Shown here: one piece after another, positions 23,803-36,725 of the stretch
Numbering within the stretch: the stretch's first letter is position 1
Layout of the letters: every line of letters starts with the position of its first letter
Source of the DNA: Zopfochytrium polystomum
Lineage: Eukaryota; Chytridiomycota; Chytridiomycetes; Chytridiales; Chytridiaceae
Assembly (NCBI GenBank): GCA_025765615.1
Contig: JAIVFJ010000036.1
Span: forward strand, 310,001-374,000
Direction: 5' to 3'
DNA length: 64,000 nt
Program-made: the position numbers and the translations under genes
Notes under the pieces: model-generated
Databases searched by the model: none
Told to the model about the DNA's origin: nothing
The model's input: the letters and a program-made list of their open reading frames with translations, nothing else

Positions 23803-26563
23803 ATGGCCGCGCCGCCGTCGTTCGCCTCCCTCACGCACCTCTTCATCCGGACCTTCTCGCAGTCGTCCGCGACGAACCTGCAGGACATGGGCCCGCGCGA
23901 TGCGCCGAGCCTCCAGATCCTCAGCGTCAGGAACGCCAAGGGCGAATCCGTGAACGGCGGGCCCGTCCCGCGCTCCCCCAACGACAGATTCCGGTGAGTG
24001 GTGTGGAGGTGGCGTCGGCGACGACAAGACTTTGCCGGACACTTGTCCGAACCTCGGCAGGCAAGTCGCACCGATGCGACTGACCGACACGTCCATGCGA
24101 CTGACGGACACATCGATCACACTAACGATGACCTTCCTTCGTGCGCGCTTCCAACGCTCATCTTCTACAACTCCCAATACAGGCTTGTCATTTCGGATGG
24201 CATTCACTTTGCTCAAGCGATGCTCGCGACGGCCATGAACGAATTGGTGTATTCGGGCGCCATTTACAAGTGCGGCCTGGTCCACGTAAAGTCGATTTTG
24301 GCCAACGAAGTTCAGGATAAACGGTAAACAGCTCCCCCCGTCGACTTTGCCACCCCAGCGCCAATGTCATCTCCGAATAATGATCGTTTGGCTCTTCTGC
24401 TTTCAGAGTCATCATCCTCAGGGACGTCTCTGCAACAAACCAGGGTGACTTGCCCCGCTTCGGATCGCCCATGCAAGATTTGACAAAGATGCCTGAAGGC
24501 TTGCCAATGGGCTTTGACGAGGCGACTGCGGTTGCCCGCTGCCACGACATTATTGAGAGGTATCAGGCAGCTTTCGGCATGGCCCCAGCTCCTCCCCCTC
24601 CACAAGAGCCCCAACCGGTCCAAAATCACGGGTCCTACGGAATGGGGGGCGGAATGGGCGGCGGCATGCATCAGCAATCCGGTTACGGCCAGCCCAGTGA
24701 ATCCATGTACGGCAGCGGCCAGTCCATGGGTTCGTCCAGCATGGCACCAAGGAATGGACCTCCCGGACCGAGCGTTGGGGTCGGCGCGCCGGCAGTAGTG
24801 TTCCCCATTAGAGCGCTAACGCCGTACCAGAACAAGTGGACCATCAAAGCCACGGTCCTTCAGAAGAGCGAAGTTCGGACCTTCACGAACAAGAACGGGG
24901 AAGGAAAATTATTCAGTGTAACTCTGGCCGACGAATCTGTGCGTGAAACGTTCCACGGTCTTGTTGAATTTTAATCGCTTAATCTACAAAAGGGGGAGAT
25001 TCGCGCAACGGGTTTTGGTGATGTTGTGACTCAGTTCTATGACCTTCTGGTGGAGAATCACGTCTTTTACGTCTCGCAAGCATCGATCAAAGTCGCCCGC
25101 AAGCAATATGCCGGCGCAGTTCAGAATGAGTATGAAATGACGCTCGAGTCGAAGACTCAAATCATTCCGGTAAGAGAATCCATGACGCCGTGAAAACAAC
25201 TCATATAAAAACTGCAGTGCAGCGGTTCGATCGCCACCGCGATACGGTATGAGCGTGTGCCACTCTCTCACCTGATGGATAAAGAGAAAGACGCAACCAT
25301 TGGTAAGATACTAACATCTGCACTGTCACAAACCTCATTCCGCTTTGCAGACGTCCTCGGTGTCGTCAAAGAAATTCAGGATGCAACAACCCTCGTTTCG
25401 AAGACCACCAACCGGCCGGTAAGTTGACCGATTTCCGAGGTGCTGAAGTTAAATGAGTGGCTTTCCAGCTTGTGAAGCGAGACATCATTATGGTCGATGA
25501 CTCGCGATTTGCTGTCCGTGCGACCCTGTGGGGACGGCAGGCAGAGACGTTTGTCCCTGATCCGGCGGACCCAAACCCGATTCTGCTTCTCAAGGGAGTC
25601 CGGGTTGGTGACTATGGAGGTCGATGTCTCAGTTGCATAGGAGGGACCTCCATGATCATTAACCCGGATGTCCCCGATGCGCACCGACTTCGTGGCTGGT
25701 ACGACAATGCGCACGATGGTCCGTCCGCGCCTGGATTCGAGTTGTCGTCGTATTCGCAGAACGGGGTTATTCAAGGATCGTCTGGTGCAGTTGGCAGCAT
25801 TTTGGCGAACGGAGCGGGAAGCGGTCCAAAGACGTACAAGACTTTCGTGCAAGTGGATAACGAGAATCTGGGCAATGGCGAAAAGGTCGGTTTGGCGTGC
25901 AGGATGAGTTTTTTGTTTTTCTTTGCGATTTTGTCTCACACTGTTTCTCGCTGGCAGGCGGACTATTTCACCGTTCGTGGCGCCACCGTTTGTGTTATAC
26001 GGGAAAAAAGTCTGTCCTATCCGGCGTGCCAGTCGGCGGACTGTCAGAAAAAGGTTTTCTTGTCCGACAATGGATGGCGGTGCGAGAAATGCTCCAAATA
26101 TTTCCCCACGCCGCAGTATCGGTTCGTGAAAGCTTTAATTTGCGTCCTTGCCTGCTTCTTCTTCTTCTGAATGATAGCGCTTCTTCCAGGTACATTTCGT
26201 CGATGCTCTTCTGCGACTTTACAGGGCAGCAGTGGGTCTCATTTTTCAACGAAACTGCCGAAGTCATATTCGGAAAGACGGCGAACGAGCTGAATGCGAT
26301 GTATGAGGAAAACGAGGACACCTTCAAGGAGTTCTTGAGGTCGTGCTTTTTCAAGCAGTACAATTTGAGGATTCGGGCAAAGGTCGATACGTACAATGTG
26401 AGCACGTGTGTGTTTTTGCCCCTTGTTTGTCCTTGGTTAAACTAGAAGACTTTTTGGACAGTCCGAGAGCCGAGTGCGACTCACTTGCGTGAGCGTGGAG
26501 CCGATCCAGTATGGGCCTGGTGCTCACGAGCTTGCTGATTTGATCAAGGCATATGGGGTCTAA
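23803..26563 (+). CDS. rpa1: replication protein A large subunit (RPA70)
   Basis: Ten exons (23803-23993, 24183-24323, 24407-24938, 24993-25169, 25218-25302, 25351-25418, 25469-25885, 25958-26121, 26190-26397, 26462-26563) give 694 residues; human and yeast RPA1 are about 620. Order: RPA70N domain (1-120), a Gly/Met/Ser-rich linker near 185-215, DNA-binding domain A starting [19 protein letters not shown], domain B ([20 protein letters not shown]), and domain C with a zinc ribbon (CQSADC ... WRCEKC, about 560-582). RPA is the trimeric single-strand DNA binder of replication, repair and checkpoint signalling. All introns are GT-AG and phases close exactly. The extra length is mostly the linker and an insertion in domain B (residues near 440-500). 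Confidence 0.95.
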
Positions 26564-26799
26564 TTTTGTCACTAGTTTCCTTTTGTTTTGGTTGGGCACA
26601 ATGATTGGGCAAGCTGCGGCTTGCCCGGCTTCCTTCCAGTTCTTCAAAATATGCAGTTTCAGTCTTGGCGTTTGGAATATACACGAGGGTGGCTTGTGAT
26701 TCTTGGTCGTGGGTTGTCACGCAGCCGCTCAGCTTATCGAATGACTTGTCAGACAAACTTGTCTCAACACTCTTTCATTCTTTCTTTTCTCTGCTCGGG

Positions 26800-27856
26800 A
26801 TGCCGAAAGCAGCACCACGTCGCATCGCCTCCAGAGCGGCCAGCAGGCCGGCGGCCGCGACGTCCACGCCGATCGCAAAGACAGACCTCAAGCCAACAGC
26901 CGCTCCATCGGTGGCGACCGCTCCAGCAGCGATCGCATCGTCAGGCAACCTGACGACGCCGTCTTCGCTTTCTCCTTTAACAACTGCCACATCGGCGGCC
27001 GCACCAGCAGTCACAACAGCGCCGACCCAACCGGCCCGAGGCGAGACGTCGCAGCTGAGCAAGAAGGAGCGGAGGGAGCAGCGCAAGGAGAAGTGGCTTG
27101 AAAGTGCGTTGGGGTGGTCGAGCTCACTGATTGCTGTTGTTTGTTTCCGTGCACAATACTGAATCTCTCGTTTTTCTGGTTTCTCCTTTGATACGGACCC
27201 TCCCCTCCCAACCACCCGAACAAACGCTTTCCCACCCCTCCGGAACGGAACGCACACAGAAATCTCGGGGACGTACGCGCGGCGCAAGGTGCAGGAGCGG
27301 AAGCAGGCGCTCCTGCGGACGTACGGCGCGGCGGGCGACATGTCTGCGTTGGCGGCCGAGACGGACGCTCTGCACGAGGCGCTGACGGCGGGCGGTGGCG
27401 AAGGCGGGGTGGCGGAGACGGGGAAGAAGAAGAAGAAGAAGAAGAAGGCGGCGACGGCACAATCGGCGGCGGCGAATAAGGGCAGCGGCGCGGCGGCGGC
27501 GGCACCGCGGGGCGCGGTGAAGCAGAGCGCGAGGCGGAAGGAGGCGTGAGTGTTGTTGTTGTTATTTGGAGTGCGTCGAGATCTTGCGTTTTGCTCTGTG
27601 GCGTCGCTGTTGCTGTTTTGTGTGCAGACGCGCGGCGGGACCTTGCTGACCATTATCTTGCACCGCCCACCTCTTCCTCCTTTCCCCCTTTCAACTTCCG
27701 CTTCCCTTTCGCCCTCAACCCCCCACCAACAGCCTGAAAGAGATGGTGCGCCTCCAGAACGTGCTAGCGCACTCTGCGTTCAAGAGCAACCCGTTCGATA
27801 CCATCCAGACGCATGTGATGAATACCATGGCCATGGCGAAAAAAGAGTCATCGTGA
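26800..27856 (+). CDS. SLX9-like ribosome biogenesis protein
   Basis: Three exons, 26800-27103, 27260-27545 and 27733-27856, give 237 residues. After an Ala/Thr/Pro-rich N-terminus comes QLSKKERREQRKEKWLEKIS, a basic helix, then a run of eight lysines, and the C-terminal signature VRLQNVLAHSAFKSNPFDTI leading to QTHVMNTM. That layout matches the Slx9/FAM207 family, nucleolar proteins that bind pre-40S particles and G-quadruplex RNA in yeast and help export them. Both introns are GC-rich and longer than the local average (156 and 187 bases). A similar acceptor-adjacent pyrimidine tract precedes exon 3. Confidence rests on the C-terminal motif. Confidence 0.72.
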
Positions 27857-28508
27857 CGGGGTGGAGAGGGGGACGCCGAGCGTGTGGACGGGTGGGTGGA
27901 GAGGGGTGGGCCGGGCCGGGGAGGGCTACAAAGCCCAGCGTTCTCGAAGCAGTGCGCGCGTTCGATAGGGGCTTGATTTCCTCCCCATCATTGTTCTTTT
28001 TTTTTTTTTTTTGTTTGTTTCTTTTTCTTTCTCCTCTGTCCTAAAGTTATGCTCATTGAGGGAAATATATGCTGTGTCTCAGCATTTTTTGTTTTTTTTT
28101 CAATAGTGGGGTTGATGGCACAGCGGTGTGCGGTCATTGATGGCACAGGCCCGTTTCCCCCCCGCATGCAGGACCCCACGTGTTCGGGTTGGCCTTCTTT
28201 TTTTTTTTCTTTCCGGTTTTGTGGTTTGGTGTCTGTCAGGGCTTCCTCTTGTCACAAGCCCATATCGGGCGAGCATGTGCCGCCAGCTCCACATCCCGCA
28301 ATCGAGCATAACCTGTGAGCGTGCGCGTGGTGGATATAGCGCGTGACATTCGCCGCTCAAAAGTCTGTATTGAGTGAGCCACGAGCTGGATGGATGGAGG
28401 AAGCGGCTTTCAACAAAGAAGTCAAGGGAAAAAAAAAAGAGAAAAACAGGTTAGAGAAGAGCTTCGCGGGCAAGCTGCGCATTGGCGTGCTGCGTGGTTA
28501 TTGCGTCG

Positions 28509-28522
28509 GATTCTTCTCTCTC

Positions 28523-28558
<36 letters not shown>

Positions 28559-28605
28559 GCTTCTTCTATCTCTCGCTCTCTCTCTCCTCTCTCTCTCTCT
28601 CCTCG

Positions 28606-28689
<84 letters not shown>

Positions 28690-28690
28690 G

Positions 28691-28731
<41 letters not shown>
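28509..28731. repeat. CT/GA microsatellite, about 220 bases
   Basis: Nearly pure CT dinucleotides broken by occasional TTCT, CTCC and CGCT steps. It generates spurious Ser/Leu and Arg/Glu open frames on all six frames. Confidence 0.95.
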
Positions 28732-28737
<6 letters not shown>

Positions 28738-31200
28738 CGCCCTTTTCTTGATTCCATTTCTGCTTGCGATAACCACGAAGCTCACGTGGTGCGCTCTGCA
28801 TTTTCGGCCTTGCTGCATGGTGCGCCTGGCCTGTTTTTTACATCGGTCCAGAGGCTTTGGATCGATGTCTGAGTGGCAAAGAAAAGCTTTCGCTGTGAAA
28901 AGTCAGCGAGACAGAGAGAATAAGATAGAGCGAGAGAGAGAGAGAGAGGAGAAAGTCACCTCGGCTCTGGAGTGGAAGGCAGGGGGTGCATGTTTGCTGT
29001 AGTTGCGGTAAGCGCGAGACTGCGGATCGATAGGTCCAACAGCTTTGTCTACGATCTATTATCTGTCTATCGCGCGTCCTTGTGACCGCGTCCACGTCAC
29101 GCGGATGCCTTGTGGCGTGGGCGGATGGCGCGGCAAATTTGTTTGTTATCTTTCTTCTCGGTTTGTCGTTGTTGGTGTTTGGTTCTGAAAAATCTGTTTG
29201 TTTTGAGTCGAAGCTCAAGGCGAAAAGGGGGAAAGAAAACGGGGCACGGGCGGCGGCTAAACTATCATCGTTAATTCTACTCTGTTGTTTGGAAGAAGCA
29301 AGAGTAGAAACAAACAAGCTCAACTGCTCGACCGTTTGCCGGCGTTCGCTTGCGTGTTGCCAATTTCAGCGCCGCCTTGCTGCCGTCGCCTCTTTGCCGC
29401 CCGCGTGCACCACCCGTTGTTCACGGGGCGGGGTTGGGTCTTCCCGGCACGTGGATTATTGGGCCCGCGGGTGATTCCTCGCGCGTGGCGGCGCGGGCAA
29501 AAATTACGCAAGTCATGCAAATGCGGCTGACGTGTCATGCGGCGCGTCGTTTTGTTGTCGGATCTGTGCGCCGGCTGTTCTTTCAGCGCTTGTCCACTCG
29601 CTCGCCGCTTGCAGTAGCAACTTTTTACGGGTGATTTTGTTTTCGTCCGAGCAGCCAAATGACGATTGTGAAGCCGCAATCGAGGAAGCAAGAAAAACAT
29701 ACATGAGAGTTCCTTTCCGATGGCATTCTGCATGCCTCTGCGGCCCAAGTTGATAATCTGGGGCGGATCAGCAAACAACGAGATTGTAAATTGACGGTAG
29801 TCTAAAATAAATTTGTTTACCAATCGAGGAAGCATCCTTTACTTCCTCGCGCCCTTCGGAGCCAAGGAATGTTTTGTTTCTGTGTGTGCTTCTTTGAACG
29901 GAGGCGGTACAGAGAACCTCATCGATAGCGGGCATCGATTCGGGGTGTGTGCCTCCTTCCGATCTCTGACTTTTCCGTCGCTCTGTCCCAGCATGCAGCC
30001 GCACCCCCTCGACCCCAAACCCGTCCCATGCATAACGAAGAAGTACTCATTCAAAGTCACAGAAACGAATTGCATGATAACAGAAGCTGGGCTCTTTCTT
30101 GGACAGAACGTGCGGGCTCCTCAGCCGCTGGTAAATGGCTGTCGAGCGAGTTTCTGTATTTACCGCCCGTATCGCGCCTTTCGGTGGAGGGTTGGGTGGG
30201 GATTGCCTGCATGCAATTGTATAACCTATGGTTGTGGACAATTGTCTCCACTCTGGCCCCCACGCTCACGCAACCGAATGGGAACGGCGTTATTTCAGGG
30301 TCCCATTTGCTCTCCACCCCTTCCAAACCCACTTTCGCACATGGCTTGGACTGGACCATTTCGTCACCCTCCCTCTCGTGATGAGGTTGACTATCGGATT
30401 GGTCTAAGAAAAGAAGGCGTCATTTCTGCGTTGTGCGCGTGGACCCAGAAACTCGACAGGAGAGATAAAGAAAACTGTCTGTCTGTCTGTCGCTGTTTGC
30501 TTCGATCGATCGAAGGAAAAAGACAAAAGAGTTTCACTTTCTTTGGTCAGCAGGCTTTTTTTTTCCTTCGATGGTGACACCAACGGCTCGGGTTTTCTTG
30601 TTTTATTTTATGGTTTTCCACTTTCTTTTTTTGCCTTTTTCCGACGTTTTTCTTTTGCTCACTGTTGTTTTTGCGACCGAGCTGATTTTTCCCGGATAAG
30701 CAGATAGAGTGGGCTTTTTGGCATTTCCTGGGTCCTTTTTTTTTCGTTTTCCCTGCTATTTTTTGCTGTCTTTTTTGTCCGTAACGCACGCACATGAGCC
30801 GAGCACACACCGCCGCCCACACACAGCGTGAGGCAGACAGGCAGACAGACGCTTGCAAATAAGCAGGAATTCAATCAACAGAAAACTGGTCTTCCTCTTT
30901 CATGTGATTGTCACAGCCGCCCGCGCGTGCCTCCACGTGAAAAGGAAGCCAGGCAGGCAGGAAAGGGTTTGTTTGGTGTTGTCCTGTTCTCAAAAAGAGA
31001 AAAATAGGGGGGACAATTGAAGAGGGGGGGAAAAAAAAAAGCCAGAGAGAAAAGAAAACTGGAAAATGCAATGGAAAAATTTCAAGCGCCGCCGTCCCCA
31101 TCGTCCAAATCACGCTCGCCCCCACTCGCCCCTTTGCCGGCTCGGAATCACATGCTTTCTGGGTGAGAGGAACGAGGCCTCGAGAGACAGAGGCACAGGG

Positions 31201-31325
31201 AAAGAGAGAGAGAGAGAGAGAGAGAGGAGGTGAGAGGCCAGAGACCAAGTGCACACCGTATCCAGACAGAGACATAGAGAGAGAGAGAGACAGAGAGGCA
31301 GAGGGAGAGACAGAGAGAAAGAGAG
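31201..31325. repeat. GA-rich microsatellite
   Basis: Two GA runs (about 31203-31228 and 31273-31325) with CAGAGA interruptions. Confidence 0.85.
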
Positions 31326-31640
31326 GGGCAACACCGGAAACTGGACGAGCAATAAAAACATAGCTCCCTCCCGCCAACCCTTCCTTCCACGATCCCCTCC
31401 GCGTCCCTGCCGTCTCCACCAGCACACCTTCCGAGCAGCCCCTTGGCCCCGTATATAGGACCCCATCCTCCCTCACCCACTCAATCGGAAACGCGCCGAT
31501 CCTCGGCACACGCTCAACGAAGTAATCGGCCAGTCTTCCCCCCATCGTAACCCACATACGAACCTTTACTCCCATCAGTGACGACGTGGAATCTGCCAGG
31601 ATCGCCTCCAACTCGGACTCAGTAACAGCAGTATATTTTG

Positions 31641-33023
31641 ATGGCGCCCACCACCCTCACGGCAGCCCCCGGGGTGATCTTACGCCTCACAGTCGGAACA
31701 CTGGAGAACCTGCAATCTGCCAGTGACGAAGCCTCCATTTCCTCGTTCTGGACTGGTGAGCCAACCTTCTCATTGTCCTTTTTCTTTGGTTTGTTGGAAC
31801 GCCGCCAAGCTCACCAACCCAAAACGCGACGTTCAATCCAACTCCCAATCGCCTGCCAGTCTTTACCAAGTGCAAGGATAACCTTGAAAATGGTCGCCGC
31901 CTTGAAAACCTGAGCTGGAGGTATGAGTGGTCGATCAGACTCTGAACTATGTTTGTCCAATTTTTTCTCACTTCATTTTGATTTTGTTTAATCCAGGCTG
32001 TGGTACAGGTCCACTCACATACAACAAAAAGATGCACGAATCAAAGGCATCACGGCATCCCGAAGCTCCTCAAATTCCTCTTCTGCCTCTGAGCACGCGA
32101 GCTCTCAGTCCTCTGATGCCACCATGCCAATAGACCCCACAGACTCCACCCACTCCCCCAGAACCTCGACCGCGCCACAGACAGATTCCACGGCTGCCAA
32201 CCGTGCAAGTTTCTTCATCGCCAGCAGCCACACCTCAGAAGAAAGCGTGGAGGAAAATCACCGACGCCCCACGAACCGTGTAGTCCTTCAGATTCCAGTA
32301 AATATTTCACCCGACGACATTGACGAGGACTTGGACGCCTCCGACTTTGATGATGAAGACGACGAGTTCGACGACGACGACGACGAGGACGAGTATGAGG
32401 ACGACGACGAAGATTACGACGACAACGAAAACTACGACGACGACCAAACCATGGACCAGCGGGAGGACGATTTGAGCTTGCTGTTCCGCAAGCAGGACCT
32501 GCCGGACCCGGCGTCCTCCCGACCTCCCTCGCCTCCTGGACAATCCTCCTCTGCTTTTTCTCCGGTCCTGAAGGACTCCCCCTCTCGAAAGTCTCTGCTC
32601 TCCGAAGCCATTGCGGGCGGCGGTCTCCAGCGCTCCGTGTCCCTTTTTGGCGACCGCCTGTTGAACGCAACCTCGTCGCGATGTCCCAGCACGAGTAACT
32701 GCCCGCGAGCTACCCTTGCGCCGCTGCCAGGCTCCGCCCCAAGCGCTTTAAACACAGCTCCGTTATCGGCGCAACCGTCCGCCTCTTCCATCCAAGTTGA
32801 GTCGCAGGAGCTGTTGGCCGTGGACGCGCCGGTGCAGGCGCCGTCGGACACCGCAACTGTACTCTCTGAATCACTGAGGCGGAATCTTTTGTTCGACCGG
32901 CTCATGCCCTTTAACGTTCTGCACTTGAAGAACCATCCGACCGGCGCAACGTCCGGCGTCCCCGGGCCTTCACAGATGGGGCGCGGCGCCGACCCTTTGG
33001 CCGACATGGATGGCTGGTGGTGA
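31641..33023 (+). CDS. DUF1752 (AreA GATA-like) domain protein
   Basis: Three exons, 31641-31755, 31860-31920 and 31997-33023; 400 residues. The first two exons and the start of the third encode a conserved fungal block reading FTKCKDNLENGRRLENLSWR then LWYR, the DUF1752 or AreA GATA-like motif. A very acidic segment follows (about residues 125-165, almost only Asp/Glu), then Ser/Pro-rich sequence and a conserved-looking C-terminal helix RRNLLFDRLMPFNVLHLKNH. No GATA zinc finger is present, so this is not a full AreA activator. Comparable fungal proteins act in nutrient signalling, for example by binding phosphatases, but function here is open. The acidic tract could be an activation or histone-binding surface. 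Confidence 0.75.
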
Positions 33024-33607
33024 AATGGCTTGGCGCGATTCTTTTTCGGATTGGATTAGTGTTTATACGTTTTTGTGAGGATATACCCCATACACTCCAT
33101 CAGTTCTTTGTTCAAACTCTCAAGCACACCAACCTCTCTCTTGAAAAGCACGCTGCTTGCTCGTTGGTGAAAGTGAAGGGCGGGAACTGGGAATCATTCA
33201 ATCGACGGGAGGAAAATAGTATTTATTGCATGGAATGGATTCACAAGGAACCTTTCTTATATCTCGTGTGCTGTTTCCTCTGCCCTGTACATCCGTTCCC
33301 GCTAAACCCCTTCGGCAAATGTCCTGCTGCACTCCTCGTACAATTTGACTTTTGGCCTCCATGCATCAAACACACATTGAACTGCCACACACGCCTTCAC
33401 GGTTCTGAGCATGGATTAAAGCTGTGTTTATAATACATCCATCGACTGCCAGTAGATCGAACAAAGTTTCTTGGTCGGAACGAGGCCAAGCAACGCACCA
33501 CCGAAGAAGCAGAAGGAAAAAAGAAAGAAAGAAACCCTGATCGTGGCTTTGTTTCACACACGAGCAGCAAACAAATCCCCACCCACACCCCCAACAACCA
33601 ACACGGG
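33024..33607. other. intergenic, no feature seen
   Basis: 584 bases between two same-strand genes. A/G-rich sequence directly precedes the next start codon. Confidence 0.45.
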
Positions 33608-36252
33608 ATGCCGCCCGCCAATCCCCTCAACGACATCCTCAACGGTAACGTCGACACCTACCTCCGCATCCGTCGCGCCAACGGCAGCGGCGGCGGCGGC
33701 GACTCACCGATGCGCGACGTGTCCGACTCGGATGACGAGGACGACGACCCCGAAGCCGCCGCCCCCGACGCCGATCACCCGATGCAGCAGCAGCAGCAGC
33801 CAGCAGGAGCAGCCGTCTTCTGCATCGACTGCGAAGACCAACCGGCCTCGCTGTTCTGCGACACGTGCGGCGACCCGTTCTGCCGCGTGTGCTTTGACGC
33901 GATCCACAGGAAGGGGTCGCGGCGATCGCACGTCGTTAGGGGGTTCCGCGGCGGGGCGGGGGCGTCCGCCGCCGGCCAGGGTGACGGCGAGGGCGCAGCT
34001 GCGGTGGTGGGGAATGGGCCCGGGAAGCGGGTGCGGCGCGGGAGGGACGCGGACGACGACGACGAGGACGAGACGGAGAACGGCGAGGACGCCGACTTTG
34101 CGGTGGAGCAAGACGCGGCAGCTGCCGCCGCCGCCGCCCCCGAGTTCCGCATGCTCGGCACGGACGCGGCCGCCAGCCTCCTCACGACGACCTCCTCTCA
34201 ACCCACAGACCCGGGCGACTACTTTCTAACCCGCGCGCAGTACATCCCCGTTCGTCTGACGCTCTCCGAGCGCAAGCTGCTTCGGCTGCTAGAGGCGGCG
34301 CTCAACGTCTCGGAGTACACGGACAAGATTGACGTGCTGACGTACGGCAGCAAGACCCGGCGGCAGGTGGCGCAGATCCAGGAGCTTTGCTCGGTGATTT
34401 CGGGGCTGGTGCTCGCGGCGGATTATAAGGAGGGACAGGTGCTGTTTAAGGAGAGGAGCTTTGAAGATAATGAAGAGTTTTTTCAGACTATCTGTGAGTA
34501 TGCCGGCGACGGGGGGAAGGGGGCAACGTCTTTGCTCTTTGCTCTTCGCTTGCTACATCATGTCGCAACTCGCCCTCCCCTTTCGCTTTCTCGTCGCTCT
34601 TGACCACTGGAGGTTGTTTGTTTACACTCGGGGGGATCGAGCGACTTGGCCTGTTTTGTCAACCTCCCTGATTGCAAGCACGTGCCAACTGATAACGTTC
34701 CTTACTTTCGACACGAACCTCCCACTCCTGCACAGTCGAGCTCGGCCGCCGCCACAAAATTATGAACCCGGAAAAGATGCGCTCGACCTATGGCAAGCTC
34801 ATATACCTGCTCCAAGACTCGCAGATCCCCGAGGTCAAGGACCTCCTCCAGTTTTCGTGCGTCAAGGACATTGTGACCGTCCACCGCGTGCTCGAGGCCG
34901 GCAACGCGCTTGACGTGTTGCGTGATCCGATGATTGTGCCGGCAACAATGGAGATTCTATCGGAGGGCCGGCCGCGGAGGGAGGTTCAGATGGATATTAA
35001 GCGGAAGGAGAGGGCTATCGAGACCCTGGCCAAGAAGTACTCGAACTCGCAGGTGGGGGCGCTTGGGAGTTGGCTGACTCTTGTTTGAAGATTGCTCTGC
35101 GCTGTGTGTAGGGAGTTTTAGTGACATTGCGTTGTTTTTTTCCCCGCCAGATATCTGATGAGCGAGTTAAGCAGTGCTTGTACAGCATTGGCGACAACCA
35201 CGCTTTTTTGCGCGTCAACAGGTGAGGCTTGCCCGATGACTCCAAATTCTGGATTTACTGCAACTTTGCTAAAACACTTCACACTGTGCAAAGAGATCCT
35301 TGCGACAAAATGATCGGCTATTTAAAAACATATTTCTCACCAGACAAGCCCGAGAGCCCAAAGTTCTCACTTGCGATCCAGGTTTGGCAGCGAGTGCCTG
35401 TTCAATGCTTATCGACTAATCATCGGGGGTTTCCGCGTGTAGGGCGGGAGAGGTGGCGCGAGGCTGAGCCATGACCACCAAAAGCAATACAACTACGTGC
35501 TGCAGTCACTTACCTTGTGGCGCGAAATCATGCATGGTGAGTGGAGCGTCAGTACGTGTATTTGTTCGAATTATTAACTCCCATCCACCCAACAGACATG
35601 TTCATGCTATGGGGATTCGCCGAGTCAGACCTGCTCAACGAAGACAACTACTACCGTCTTCGCGACACGGGACAGGGTCTGAACCGCATGCAGGCGGCCC
35701 CAAAGACCTCACGGCTGATGCACACGATCTTGCATCGGGCGCAGAAGAAGGTCGGCTACTGGGTCGGATCGTCCGTGATTCACATGGGGGACGTTGTAAG
35801 TTGATCGGCTTGATTGTTTGCGCGGGCGCAGAGCGGGGTGGATATCCGTACCGCATCGCGACTCTGACACATTCTTCCTTGCAATCCGTCAGAACGTCCC
35901 GAACGCGCTCATGTTCATCGACAAGTACACGCAAATCTTTCGCATCCTCCTGCCCATCGTGCGGTGCCTAGAGTCGCTGGACGCGCTGGCAGCGCCGGCG
36001 AACGCAGGGCTGCAGCGCTACTTCAACGACACGTTTGGCGGCGTCGAGGCCCTCCGCAAGACGATCCTGACCGACTTTTTCCGGCACGGGTTCGACGGAA
36101 GCGGGGCGGACAACTTTTTCTCGGCGGGGTCGTGCATCGACGGGCGGCTGACGAGCGCGTGGAACTGGTGCTCCAACATTGAGAAGAAGGAGTACTTCCA
36201 CGCGTTTTTGCTGTCTGGGTTTGTCGGGTTCGACGGGGAGTGGGGACAGTGA
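33608..36252 (+). CDS. B-box zinc finger / UPF0652 (DUF2009) protein
   Basis: Seven exons (33608-34493, 34736-35052, 35151-35221, 35294-35381, 35443-35536, 35596-35795, 35893-36252) give 671 residues. A B-box zinc site lies at about 72-108 (CIDCEDQPASLFCDTCGDPF then CRVC and a distal His pair). Acidic and Ala-rich linkers follow. The remaining 450 residues form the conserved UPF0652/DUF2009 body, with YGKLIYLLQDS, HDHQKQYNYVLQSLTLWRE, MLWGFAESDLLNEDNYYRL and AWNWCSNIEKKEYFHAFLLS. Relatives occur in fission yeast, plants and amoebae and have no established function. A poly(A) signal AATAAA lies at 36369-36374. Confidence 0.87.
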
Positions 36253-36725
36253 AGGTGGGGGCGGAATCTCTACTTCTCTCTTTTTTTTTCCCTTTTTTTT
36301 TTCTCTCTTTCTCTTCGTCTTTCGGGGGGCTGTGTTGAGAATGTCGAACGCTTTTTTTGAAAGAACAAAATAAAGCGTGAATCGTACGATTAGTTGCTGG
36401 AGTGTTGTGAACTGCAAGCTTTTTTGCTGCCGCAATTTACTTTCCCCACTGTTCTTGCAAAGAAGTAGGTGGCTTTGGAGTGGATATTGGACGAAGAAAA
36501 AGCGAACGGGATGGAACCGACACGCACAGCCACCTCCAATTTGGGCGGGGGCACGGACTTCAGTCACAAATACACCAAGCCGTCTGTCTCTCGGTCTGGG
36601 TCTGGCCTAGTCACACACAACTCTCGATCCTGGCACAGAAGCGATTGGAATCGTTCTCTTTTCGACGAAATTCAAAAAGTCATTGTCGTGGTTTTTGTGT
36701 TGCGCCTCCGCTACCCACCAACGCC
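36253..36725. other. intergenic, short
   Basis: 473 bases: the UPF0652 3' UTR with T-rich tract and AATAAA, then the presumed promoter of the PNS1-like gene. Nothing else is visible. Confidence 0.45.

Larger units (their letters stand above)
27857..31640. other. gene-poor interval rich in microsatellites
   Basis: 3.8 kb without a supportable gene. It holds poly-T tracts (27997-28016, 28196-28210), the CT microsatellite at 28509-28731 and GA runs at 28930-28950 and 31201-31325. The longest open frames (29813-30577 plus; 30871-31611 minus) lack domains and contain simple sequence. A TATATA-like motif near 31451 could serve the downstream DUF1752 gene. Confidence 0.5.

Noticed and set aside
28509..28731. 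Long Ser/Leu and Arg/Glu open frames over the CT tract
   Set aside because: A dinucleotide repeat is open in every frame; there is no domain or splice context.
29813..30577. 254-codon plus-strand frame
   Set aside because: No recognisable motif, poor start context and it ends in simple sequence.
30871..31611. 246-codon minus-strand frame divergent from the DUF1752 gene
   Set aside because: The first 60 residues look protein-like, but the rest reads through a GA/CT repeat and no homologue is recognised. Kept as doubtful rather than annotated.
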